A stretch of DNA of 64,000 bases from Corticibacter populi (GTDB taxonomy: Bacteria > Pseudomonadota > Gammaproteobacteria > Burkholderiales > Burkholderiaceae_C). This document shows, one piece after another, positions 10,626 through 17,978 of the stretch (the stretch's first letter is position 1; each line of letters opens with the position of its first letter). The notes under the pieces were generated by a model, which made no database searches, was not told the DNA's origin, and was given only the letters and a program-made list of their open reading frames with translations. The position numbers were made by a program, and so were the translations under genes. The stretch covers positions 978,026 through 1,042,025 of the forward strand of contig NZ_SGWR01000002.1 of NCBI RefSeq assembly GCF_004217315.1, given 5' to 3'.

Positions 10626-10646
10626 GGAACATTGAGGAGAACACAC

Positions 10647-11585
10647 ATGGCAACCAAGAAGCCCAAAGGACTGGGGCGCGGCCTCGATGCCTTGCTGGGG
10701 CCCAAGCTGGCCGAGCCGGGCGAAGCTGAAGCGGCCTTTTCGAAGACGCATGGCAGCCCGCGCGAGCTGGCGCTGGAAGACCTGGTGCCCGGCCAGTACC
10801 AGCCGCGTACCCACATGGACGAAGGCGCCCTCTATGAGCTGGCCGAGAGCATCAAGGCCCAGGGGGTGATGCAGCCGCTGCTGGTGCGTCAGCTCGCCGA
10901 TGGCGAGCATGCCGGCCGCTACGAGATCATCGCCGGTGAGCGGCGCTTCCGCGCCAGTGCACTGGCAGGTCTGGCCACTGTGCCGGTGCTGGTGCGCGAG
11001 GTGGACGACCATGCTGCTGCCGCCATGGCGCTGATCGAGAACATGCAGCGCGAAGACCTCAACCCGCTGGAAGAGGCCCGTGGCCTGCAGCGGCTGGTGC
11101 AGGAATTCGGCCTGACGCACGAGCAGGCCGCCGGTGCCGTGGGGCGCTCGCGCAGCGCGGCGAGCAACCTGCTGCGCCTGCTGAACCTGGCCGAACCGGT
11201 GCAGACCCTGTTGATGGCCGGCGACATCGAGATGGGCCATGCGCGCGCGCTGCTGGCGCTGGGCAAGGCCGAGCAGATCACCGCCGGCCACGAGATCGCC
11301 GCCAAGAAGCTCACCGTGCGCGAGGCCGAGGCGCTGGTCAAGCGCGTTGCGCAGGGCAAGGGCAGCGAAAGCGCCAGGAAGACTGCCAGCCGCAAGAGCG
11401 GCGATATCCGGCGTGTCGAGGAGACGCTCTCGGATCTGCTGATGGCCCAGGTCGACATCCACGTGAAAAAGCGCGTGAAGAAGAACGGCCAGGTGCAGGA
11501 GTCGGGCGAGATCCGCATTCCGTTCGCCTCCATCGAGGTGCTTAATGGCGTACTCGAGCGCATCCAGGGTCCGCAGGATTTCTGA
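10647..11585 (+). CDS. parB: Chromosome-partitioning protein ParB (Spo0J)
   Basis: 312 residues. The start MATKKPKGLGRGLDALLG has GAGGAG upstream and matches the conserved ParA-stimulating N-terminal peptide; an in-frame TTG five codons earlier is unlikely. The ParB/sulfiredoxin N-domain carries the CTPase motif GERRFRAS and ENMQREDLNPLEEA. The HTH (LTHEQAAGAVGRSRSAASNLLRLL) and C-terminal dimerisation region follow. It loads at parS, slides as a CTP clamp and activates ParA. Three parS sites lie within 4.3 kb upstream. Confidence 0.97.
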   Translation: MATKKPKGLGRGLDALLGPKLAEPGEAEAAFSKTHGSPRELALEDLVPGQYQPRTHMDEGALYELAESIKAQGVMQPLLVRQLADGEHAGRYEIIAGERRFRASALAGLATVPVLVREVDDHAAAAMALIENMQREDLNPLEEARGLQRLVQEFGLTHEQAAGAVGRSRSAASNLLRLLNLAEPVQTLLMAGDIEMGHARALLALGKAEQITAGHEIAAKKLTVREAEALVKRVAQGKGSESARKTASRKSGDIRRVEETLSDLLMAQVDIHVKKRVKKNGQVQESGEIRIPFASIEVLNGVLERIQGPQDF

Positions 11586-11591
11586 ACCAGG

Positions 11592-12215
11592 ATGAGCGGC
11601 CCGCGCGCTACCACCCTGATCGAGCTGGAGACCCCGCGCCTGCTGCTGCGGCAATGGCGGGCATCCGACCGCGCGCCGTTTGCCGCGATGGGGGCCGACC
11701 AGCGCGTGATGCAGTACTTCCCGGCCCTGCTCGATCGCGTGCAAAGCGATGCCATGGCCGACCGCTGCGAGGCGCTGATCGCCGAGAAAGGCTGGGGCCT
11801 GTGGGCGGTAGAGTGCCGCGCCAGCGGCGCCTTCATTGGCTTCGTCGGTCTGCATGAGCCGGCAGCCGCGTTGCCGTTTGCCCCGTGCGTGGAAATCGGC
11901 TGGCGATTGGCTGCCAGCCATTGGGGGCAGGGTCTGGCCATGGAAGCGGCCGCAGCGGCGCTGCAGGCAGGCTTCCAGGAACTGGCGTTGGCCGAGATCG
12001 TGGCATTCACCAGTGTGCCCAACCGGCGCTCGCAGGCCGTGATGCAGCGCCTGGGCATGCGTCAGGATGGCTTCTTCGCACATCCGTTGCTGGCAGCGGA
12101 CCATCTGCTCAGCCGGCATGTGCTCTATCGGCTCGACTCCGCGGTGTTCAGGGCCAGCTCGCGGTCCATGACGCCAGTCTTGCGGCGCCAGGCCTCTTCT
12201 CCTTCTTTCTCGTGA
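11592..12215 (+). CDS. GNAT N-acetyltransferase, RimJ/RimL type
   Basis: 207 residues, starting 6 nt after parB. The typical opening ETPRLLLRQWRASDRAPFAAM, the EIGWRLAASHWGQGLAMEAAAAAL acetyl-CoA-binding loop and the VPNRRSQAVMQRLGMR motif place it in the Acetyltransf_3/RimJ-RimL group that acetylates N-termini or small amines. The last ~25 residues (Ser/Arg-rich) are not part of the fold. It is probably in the same transcript as parB and ribD, which follows 9 nt later. The substrate is unknown. Confidence 0.9.
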   Translation: MSGPRATTLIELETPRLLLRQWRASDRAPFAAMGADQRVMQYFPALLDRVQSDAMADRCEALIAEKGWGLWAVECRASGAFIGFVGLHEPAAALPFAPCVEIGWRLAASHWGQGLAMEAAAAALQAGFQELALAEIVAFTSVPNRRSQAVMQRLGMRQDGFFAHPLLAADHLLSRHVLYRLDSAVFRASSRSMTPVLRRQASSPSFS

Positions 12216-12224
12216 GAATCTGAC

Positions 12225-13373
12225 ATGCCCGCAAGTACATGGATGCAGCACTGCCTGGCCCTGGCGGCCAGGGCGGTGGGGATCTCCAACCCCAACCCTG
12301 CGGTGGGCTGCGTGATCGTCAGCGCCGCCGGGGAGGTGCTGGGCGAGGGCCATACGCAGGCCGTGGGCGGCCCGCATGCCGAGGTGATGGCCCTGCGCGA
12401 TGCCGCCTCGAAGGGCCATGGCGTGCATGGCGCCACCGCCTATGTGAGCCTGGAACCCTGTGCCCACCATGGGCGCACGCCGCCTTGCTGCGATGCGTTG
12501 ATCGCTGCCGGCATCGGCAAGGTGGTGGCATCGCTGGCCGATCCCAACCCGCTGGTGGCGGGGCAGGGTTTTGCGCGGCTGCGTGGCGCCGGCATTGCCG
12601 TGGAGGTGGGCGACGGTGCCGAGCAGGCGCGCGAGCTCAACATCGGCTTCCTGCAGCGCATGGAACACCAGCGCCCCTGGGTGCGTGCCAAGGCCGCCGC
12701 CTCGCTCGATGGCATCACTGCGCTGCCCAACGGGCAAAGCCAATGGATCACCTCGGCCGAGGCGCGGCACGACGGACAGCGCTGGCGCGCGCGCGCCTGT
12801 GCCATTCTGACGGGCATCGGCACCGTGTTGCAGGATGATCCGCTGCTCAACGTGCGCGAGCCTGAGGGTGTGGCGCTGCCGCGCCAGCCGCACCTGGTGA
12901 TTGTCGACAGCCGGTTGCGCACGCCGCCGTCGGCGCGGCTCTGGAGCGTGCCGGGGCGGCGCGTGCTGGTGTTTGGCGTGGCACCACCGGCGCATCAGGA
13001 GGACGAAGGCCTGCTGCAGCGCCAGCAGATGCTGCAGCGGCGCGGCGCCGAGGTGCTGCTGCTGCCACCGGCGCAGGCTGCGCAGCAGGGTGGGGCGCAG
13101 CGCGTCGATCTGCAGGCGCTGCTGCAGCATCTGCTGGCGCTGCCGGTCAATGAAATCCATGTCGAGGCCGGCGCGACCCTCAACGGCGCGCTGCTGGCGG
13201 CGGGATGGATCGATGAATGGCTGGTCTATCTGGCACCCTGCCTGCTGGGCACGGGCCGGCCCATTGCGGCGTTGGTGCCGCCGCTGCAAAACCTGCAGCA
13301 GGCCGGTCGGCTGCACTGGCACGGTGTGGAGCGAATCGGACCGGATTTGCGGCTGCTGGCGCGCCGCGGCTGA
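12225..13373 (+). CDS. ribD: Bifunctional riboflavin biosynthesis deaminase/reductase RibD
   Basis: 382 residues. The N-terminal zinc deaminase domain has HAE at 51-53 and PCAHHGRTPPC at 78-88, holding the zinc cysteines. The C-terminal NADPH-dependent reductase domain begins with RPWVRAKAAASLDGITAL and contains the DPLLNVR and GATLNGALLAAGWIDE motifs. It performs the second and third steps of riboflavin synthesis from GTP. I see no FMN riboswitch upstream, and no other rib gene is adjacent. It is convergent with the helicase gene, with a 26-nt gap. Confidence 0.96.
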   Translation: MPASTWMQHCLALAARAVGISNPNPAVGCVIVSAAGEVLGEGHTQAVGGPHAEVMALRDAASKGHGVHGATAYVSLEPCAHHGRTPPCCDALIAAGIGKVVASLADPNPLVAGQGFARLRGAGIAVEVGDGAEQARELNIGFLQRMEHQRPWVRAKAAASLDGITALPNGQSQWITSAEARHDGQRWRARACAILTGIGTVLQDDPLLNVREPEGVALPRQPHLVIVDSRLRTPPSARLWSVPGRRVLVFGVAPPAHQEDEGLLQRQQMLQRRGAEVLLLPPAQAAQQGGAQRVDLQALLQHLLALPVNEIHVEAGATLNGALLAAGWIDEWLVYLAPCLLGTGRPIAALVPPLQNLQQAGRLHWHGVERIGPDLRLLARRG

Positions 13374-13399
13374 AACGGCCTGCTGCCTGGGGCTGCAAC

Positions 13400-14647
13400 T
13401 CAGCCGGCCTGCCGCTTCAGGCCCACCAGGCAGAGCTTGTGCCGGGCCCGGGTGGCGCCGATGTAGAGCAAGCGCTGCTTCTCTTCCATCTCGGATTCGG
13501 TCGAGGGCAGCTCCGCCGAATCGATGATCACCACCAGCCCGAATGCCAGGCCTGCGCTGGCCTGCAGGCTCATGATCTTGACGGTGTCCTGCGCCGGGTC
13601 GAACTCGCCTGCGCCATGGCGCAACTGCTGCGGAATGCCCAGCTGCTGCAGCGCACCGTGGCACACGTCCATCTGGAAGCGGTTGCGGCACAGCACCGCC
13701 ATGTCGCCCCAGGCCATGCCTTTGGCATGGGCCTGGCGCAGCAGCCTGGCGGTTTGCTGGCCCTGTTCGCGCAGATGGTCCATCCAGAAGATCTGTACGG
13801 CCGCGCCGCCCTGCCGGTCGCTCGCAGGCTTGAGACGGGGAATGCCATGCTCGCCACGCTCTTCGGGTTCGAGCAGGTCGCCGGCCATGCGCAGGGCTGC
13901 ATTGAAGATCGGTGCGCTGTTGCGCTGATTGCCGGTCAGCCGCCGGATGTTCGCTGGCGCGATGCCCAGCCCGTCAAGGCGGATGTGCCGGGTGCGCCTG
14001 CGCCGGTAGATGCTTTGGGCATCGTCGAAGCTGAGCACCAGATGGTTGTTGCCGGGCTCGGGCAGCTGCGTGAGCATGGCCAGCCAGTCCGGCAGGAAGT
14101 CATGGGCCTCGTCGACCAGCACGGCCGCGTACTGGCCGGCCGGGATCGCTCCGTCGGCCAGGGCGGAGGTCACGCGCTGCACCACGTTCTTGATCTGCTC
14201 GGCCGCGGGCATGTGGCGCGGCGGCAGCTCCAGGTGGTAGGCCACCAGCTGCTCGCGGCACCAGCGGTGAAAGTGCAGTGCCAATACCTGCCCGGTGAGG
14301 TCGCGCTGCCGCATCTCATGCTGCAGCCACAGGGCCAGCGGCTCGTTGTAGCAAAGCAGCAGGATGGGGCGTGGATGGGGCGATTGCGCCTGCATCGCAG
14401 CCAGTTGCACCGCATGCGCGCACAGCTGCGTGGTTTTGCCCGAGCCGGCCACGCCGTGGATGATGTGGTGCCCGCGATGGGCGGCAATGCCTGGTGCGGG
14501 CGCCTGCGTGGGGTGATTTGCCGATCGGTCTTCGGCCTGCGGGGGCAGTGGGGATGAAGGCGCTGCGCTGCGCGAGAGATGCGCAAAGGCCTTGCCGAAC
14601 AAGGTGGACGGCTCGAAGCGCCTTTCGGGATCAATCGGCTCTGGCAT
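13400..14647 (-). CDS. Small UvrD-like superfamily 1 ATPase/helicase
   Basis: 415 residues, shorter than UvrD/Rep (~700). Walker A GVAGSGKTT is at 65-73, DEAH-type Walker B VLVDEAHDF at ~177-184, and motif III LSFDDAQSIY after it. A C-terminal UvrD_C_2-like end (LLYIGATRARHKLCLVGL) is motif VI. Motif V, usually HSSKGLEF, reads LQASAGLAF, so the conserved Lys and Glu are missing. The N-terminal ~55 residues are low complexity and there is no NERD nuclease domain. It may be a DNA-dependent ATPase of reduced helicase activity. It lies 62 nt downstream of the FKBP gene on the same strand. Confidence 0.8.
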   Translation of the reverse strand: MPEPIDPERRFEPSTLFGKAFAHLSRSAAPSSPLPPQAEDRSANHPTQAPAPGIAAHRGHHIIHGVAGSGKTTQLCAHAVQLAAMQAQSPHPRPILLLCYNEPLALWLQHEMRQRDLTGQVLALHFHRWCREQLVAYHLELPPRHMPAAEQIKNVVQRVTSALADGAIPAGQYAAVLVDEAHDFLPDWLAMLTQLPEPGNNHLVLSFDDAQSIYRRRRTRHIRLDGLGIAPANIRRLTGNQRNSAPIFNAALRMAGDLLEPEERGEHGIPRLKPASDRQGGAAVQIFWMDHLREQGQQTARLLRQAHAKGMAWGDMAVLCRNRFQMDVCHGALQQLGIPQQLRHGAGEFDPAQDTVKIMSLQASAGLAFGLVVIIDSAELPSTESEMEEKQRLLYIGATRARHKLCLVGLKRQAG

Positions 14648-14709
14648 GGCGGTGCCGCGGGTGAGGCGCTTTTGTTTGCATGGCCCCGCCTGCTGGCGCA
14701 GGCCTGTGC

Positions 14710-15201
14710 TCAGTGGTGGTGACCATGTTCGCCGTGGGCGTGGCCGTGGGCGACTTCCTCCGGCGTGGCTGCGCGCACACCCAGAATGCGCACGACGAAG
14801 CGCACATGCTGGCCGGCCAGTGGATGGTTGCCGTCGAGCAGCACCTCGGTGCCCTTGATCTTCGTGACATGAAAGAGGTGTTCGCTGCCGTCCGGCCCCG
14901 GACCACGCAACTGGCCACCCACCTTGGTGCCGGGAGGCAACTCGGATTTCGGGATGGTCTTGACCAGGCTTTCGTCGCGTACGCCAAAGCCTTCCTCGGG
15001 CGGCAGGTCCACGGTGGTGGCAAAGCCCGTGGCCTGGCCTTCGAGCGCGGCCTCGATCTTGGGCAGCAGATTGCCGTGGCCGCCATGCAGGTAGGCCACT
15101 TCGTCGGCCTTGCTCTGCATGGGGCGGCCCTGGGCGTCGTCGAGGCGGTAACGAATGGTGACCACGGTGTCAGGCTGGACGGTGCTGCTGGATGGGCTCA
15201 T
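14710..15201 (-). CDS. slyD: FKBP-type peptidyl-prolyl isomerase, SlyD-like
   Basis: 163 residues. The SlyD-type split FKBP domain opens with VVTIRYRLDDAQGRPM. An insert-in-flap chaperone domain lies around 70-125 (LPPEEGFGVRDESLVKTIPKSELP), and FKBP resumes with VLLDGNHPLAGQHVRFVVRILGVR. The C-terminus is His-rich (HGHAHGEHGHHH), as in metal-binding SlyD. It catalyses prolyl cis-trans isomerisation and acts as a chaperone; the tail may bind Ni or Zn. There is no signal peptide, so it is cytosolic. Confidence 0.93.
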   Translation of the reverse strand: MSPSSSTVQPDTVVTIRYRLDDAQGRPMQSKADEVAYLHGGHGNLLPKIEAALEGQATGFATTVDLPPEEGFGVRDESLVKTIPKSELPPGTKVGGQLRGPGPDGSEHLFHVTKIKGTEVLLDGNHPLAGQHVRFVVRILGVRAATPEEVAHGHAHGEHGHHH

Positions 15202-15505
15202 GCACGGCTTTCATTGGATTGGGAATGGTAACAACATCGGTAAGTATAGAGGAGGGTGCGTGCCTCGAAGCCCCGGCCGGCACCCGGACGCCCCCTGCTC
15301 GTGGCAATGAAAGTTCCCGATTATTGTTCCTATATTAGGAACTAATATTAATAATTTTGTATGTTTATCTATTTATTTTTCAACAATAAAGTATGGCCCA
15401 TCGCATGACGCGATTGCGCTCCGTGACCATGGCATGGCATCCCGCCGGATCAGGACGCGAAGTGCACACCTTCACGGTGAATTCATTGCAACAAAGGAGC
15501 AGACT
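15202..15505. promoter_or_regulatory. Gene-free stretch with AT island and a palindromic operator-like site
   Basis: No gene is visible. Positions ~15311-15395 are strikingly AT-rich for this genome. They contain a perfect palindrome, GTTCCTATATTAGGAAC (15326-15342, 7-bp arms, 3-bp centre), and an overlapping one, TATTAGGAACTAATA (15333-15347, 6-bp arms). Overlapping palindromes in a promoter-like AT island suggest a repressor operator controlling the small secreted protein gene that follows at 15506 or the divergent SlyD-like gene. Confidence 0.55.
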
Positions 15506-15805
15506 ATGAAAAAAATTGCCAGGATCATCTCGATGGCTGCCATTGCCGCGGCTGCGGCCAGCGCAGCCCATGCGGCCGCCTATGGCGACGACTCGGTGGG
15601 CGATTTCGACCGCCAGGCGCTTTCCACCCACGATCGCGCCGAGGTGCAGAAAGAGGCGCGTGCAGCCATCGCCCAGCACGCCTTCCGTGACGATGTGACC
15701 GCCGACTTCGACCGGCAGCAGGCGGGCTCGCAGCTCAGCCGCGAAAGAGTGCATGCACAGGCAGTCGAAGCCGTGCGCCAGCATCGCATCGATACGGGCT
15801 CGTGA
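15506..15805 (+). CDS. Small secreted protein with two imperfect tandem repeats
   Basis: 99 residues. AAAGGAG precedes the ATG (MKKIARII). The signal peptide (1-~24) ends in AHAA. The mature part consists of two related ~33-residue units: VGDFDRQALSTHDRAEVQKEA followed by RAAIAQH, and TADFDRQQAGSQLSRERVHAQ followed by AVEAVRQH. Each has a DFDRQ motif and an amphipathic helix. It resembles the small periplasmic DUF4148-like proteins common in Burkholderiales, but I do not assign it firmly. The upstream AT island and palindromes suggest strong, regulated expression. Confidence 0.75.
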   Translation: MKKIARIISMAAIAAAAASAAHAAAYGDDSVGDFDRQALSTHDRAEVQKEARAAIAQHAFRDDVTADFDRQQAGSQLSRERVHAQAVEAVRQHRIDTGS

Positions 15806-15848
15806 GCGCGGCTCGTCGCACCACTGGCGGAGATGCGCCGGCGGCGGC

Positions 15849-16874
15849 TCAGCGTCTTTGTGCCGCCTCCTGCTGAGGTCCCAGCGAACGGCCCAACTGC
15901 GCAAAACGCTGCAGGTCCTGCCGCAGCAGTTGCGCGAAGGCGTCCGAGCGGGCCTGACCGTCATCGCTGACGTGGTAGCCCAGATCCTGGAGCTGCCGGC
16001 GCAGGCCGGGGCGCTGCAGTGCGGCCGCCAGCACCGCGTTGAGACGCTCGATGACGGTGTCGGGCGTTGCCGCCGGTGCCAGCAGGCCATGCCATTGGTC
16101 CAGCGCATAGCCGGGCAGGCCTTGTTCGGCCACGGTTGGCACGGCCGGCAGCAGTGGCGAGCGTTCGGGCGAGGTCACCGCAATGGCGCGCAGGCGGCCG
16201 GAGGCGAGCATCGGCATGGCGCTGGAGGCGGTGACGATGCCCAGCGCCACTTGACCGCCCAGCACATCGGCCACCGCCGGGCCGCAGCCTTTGTAGGGCA
16301 CCTGCTCGAACTTCACTGTGGGTGCATAGGGCTGCAGCATGGTGCCTGCCAGGTGCTGCGGCGTGCCATTGCCGCAGGAGGCGAAGAACAGCGGCGTCTG
16401 CCGGTGTTTCCGCTCGGCCAGCAGGGCCGGCAGGGTGTGCACCGGGGAGTCCTGCGGAACCACCAGCACCGAGGGAATGAAGCCCACGTTGATGACGGCG
16501 CGGAAATCGCGTGCGGGGTCGAAATCCGGCGTGCCCAACACCGCCGGATTGATGGCGAAGGAGCTGTTGACCATCAGCAGCGTGTGGCCATCGGCGGCCG
16601 CGCGCCCCACATGGCTGGCACCGATGTTGCCGCTGGCGCCGGCGCGGTTTTCCACCACCACCGGCTGCCCGAGCGCCTGTTCCAGTTCGGGGGCGAGCTT
16701 GCGTGCCAGCAGGTCGGTGCCGCCACCGGGAGGAAAGGTCACGACGATGGTGATGGGTTTGCTCGGCCAGTCGTCGTGCGCGGCGGCCAGAGGTGCCGCG
16801 CCGCCCAGCAGCGCGGCGGCCAGTGCCAGTGGCAGTGGCCGGGCCGGCCATGGTGGGGTGGGTAGGTGCTTCAT
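15849..16874 (-). CDS. Bug-family tripartite tricarboxylate transporter substrate-binding protein
   Basis: 341 residues. The signal peptide ends around residue 32 (PLAAAHDDWPSK). The Bug/TctC signature is complete: PSKPITIVVTFPPGGGTDLLARKLAPELEQALGQPVVVENRAGASGNIGA, then FASCGNGTPQHLAG and the QVPYKGCGPAVADVLGGQVALG ligand-loop segment. Bug proteins bind carboxylates, nicotinate or similar acids in the periplasm, and Burkholderiales carry many without a cognate TctAB, as here. It lies 62 nt downstream of nadC on the same strand, so a link to quinolinate or nicotinate metabolism is possible but only inferred. Confidence 0.92.
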   Translation of the reverse strand: MKHLPTPPWPARPLPLALAAALLGGAAPLAAAHDDWPSKPITIVVTFPPGGGTDLLARKLAPELEQALGQPVVVENRAGASGNIGASHVGRAAADGHTLLMVNSSFAINPAVLGTPDFDPARDFRAVINVGFIPSVLVVPQDSPVHTLPALLAERKHRQTPLFFASCGNGTPQHLAGTMLQPYAPTVKFEQVPYKGCGPAVADVLGGQVALGIVTASSAMPMLASGRLRAIAVTSPERSPLLPAVPTVAEQGLPGYALDQWHGLLAPAATPDTVIERLNAVLAAALQRPGLRRQLQDLGYHVSDDGQARSDAFAQLLRQDLQRFAQLGRSLGPQQEAAQRR

Positions 16875-16936
16875 GGATGGCGTTCTCGAAGCCGGGATTG
16901 GGATGAAGGGGTCATGAAAAGACTTTGAACGGGTCC

Positions 16937-17809
16937 TCATACCGCATCCAGGCCGATGTCCAGCACCGGCGCGCTGTGGGTGATCCAGCCGACGGCGATC
17001 AGGTCCACGCCGGTGGCGGCAATCTGCGGCGCAGTCTCGGGCGTGACGCGGCCGGAGGCCTCGGTGATGGCGCGTCCGGCGGTCATCCGCACGGCCTCGC
17101 GCAGCGTCGGCAGGTCCATGTTGTCGAGCAGCACGATGGGCACCTGCAGCGTCAGGGCCTGTTCCAGCTGCGCGAGCGTGTCCACCTCCACCTCGATCTG
17201 CACCATGTGCCCGGCCACGGCACGGGCGCGCTGCACGGCTTCTGGCAGGCCGCCGGCAATGGCGATGTGGTTGTCCTTGATCAGCATGGCGTCGTCCAGG
17301 CCGAAGCGGTGGTTGCTGCCGCCGCCGACACGCACCGCGTACTTCTGCACCGCGCGCAGGCCTGGCAGGGTCTTGCGCGTGCAGGTCACGCGGGAGGCCT
17401 GGCCGGCGATCGCATCGGCAATGCGGGCCGTGGCACTGGCGACGCCGCTGAGCAGGCCCAGCAGGTTCAGCGCGCTGCGTTCGGCCGTCAGCATGGCGCG
17501 GGCCGGGCCCTGCAGGCGCGCAATGCCATCGCCAGGCTGCAGGCGGGTGCCATCGCTGCGCAGCGTCTCGAAGCGGATGGCCGGGTCGATCAGCTCGAAC
17601 GCCAACTGCGCCAGGGCCAGGCCGGCCAGCACGCCGGCCTGGCGCGCCCGCAGTTCCAGCGTGGCGTGGGCGGAGGCTGGCACGATGGCATCGCTGGTGA
17701 TGTCGCCACTGCGGCCCAGGTCTTCGAGCAGCGTGGCGCGCACCAGGGGTTCGAGCATGATGCGCGGCAGCGGTGTGATATCGGCAGGAGAAGCATCGGG
17801 CATGGGCAT
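16937..17809 (-). CDS. nadC: Nicotinate-nucleotide pyrophosphorylase (quinolinate phosphoribosyltransferase)
   Basis: 290 residues from the ATG chosen. In-frame TTG (17824) and ATG (17803) alternatives exist, and none has a clear ribosome site. LVRATLLEDLGRSGDITSDAIVP is the NadC N-terminus. TRKTLPGLRAVQKYAVRVGG and NHRFGLDDAMLIKDNHI form the active-site core, and IEVEVDTLAQLEQAL and VLLDNMDLPTLREAV are the PRPP/quinolinate-binding segments. It converts quinolinate and PRPP to NaMN in de novo NAD synthesis. nadA and nadB are not in the window. The gene is separated from topB by a terminator. Confidence 0.95.
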   Translation of the reverse strand: MPMPDASPADITPLPRIMLEPLVRATLLEDLGRSGDITSDAIVPASAHATLELRARQAGVLAGLALAQLAFELIDPAIRFETLRSDGTRLQPGDGIARLQGPARAMLTAERSALNLLGLLSGVASATARIADAIAGQASRVTCTRKTLPGLRAVQKYAVRVGGGSNHRFGLDDAMLIKDNHIAIAGGLPEAVQRARAVAGHMVQIEVEVDTLAQLEQALTLQVPIVLLDNMDLPTLREAVRMTAGRAITEASGRVTPETAPQIAATGVDLIAVGWITHSAPVLDIGLDAV

Positions 17810-17882
17810 GACGGCAGACAGCAAGAAAATACGGGTGGCGGAATTTTATTCTCTTTCTGAGCATAAAAAATTCGAAGCATGA

Positions 17883-17912
17883 CAAAACGCCATCCGTGGT
17901 GGCGGATGGCGT
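17883..17912 (-). terminator. Intrinsic terminator after topB
   Basis: Perfect 10-bp stem ACGCCATCCG / CGGATGGCGT with a 6-nt loop, followed on the minus strand by TTTTGTC. Confidence 0.8.
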
Positions 17913-17978
17913 CAAGGGCCGGCTTGCATGCGCGGTTCCAGGGGAACCGGACTGTCGGGCTGCTGGGAGCGTGCTTCT

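Noticed and set aside
12100..12225. FMN riboswitch upstream of ribD
   Set aside because: ribD starts 9 nt after the GNAT gene and there is no room or RFN-like conserved helix set.
9957..13691. A >1200-codon open frame on the minus strand opposite parB-GNAT-ribD
   Set aside because: Antisense artefact of high-GC codon usage; the plus-strand genes have complete motifs, ribosome sites and expected lengths.
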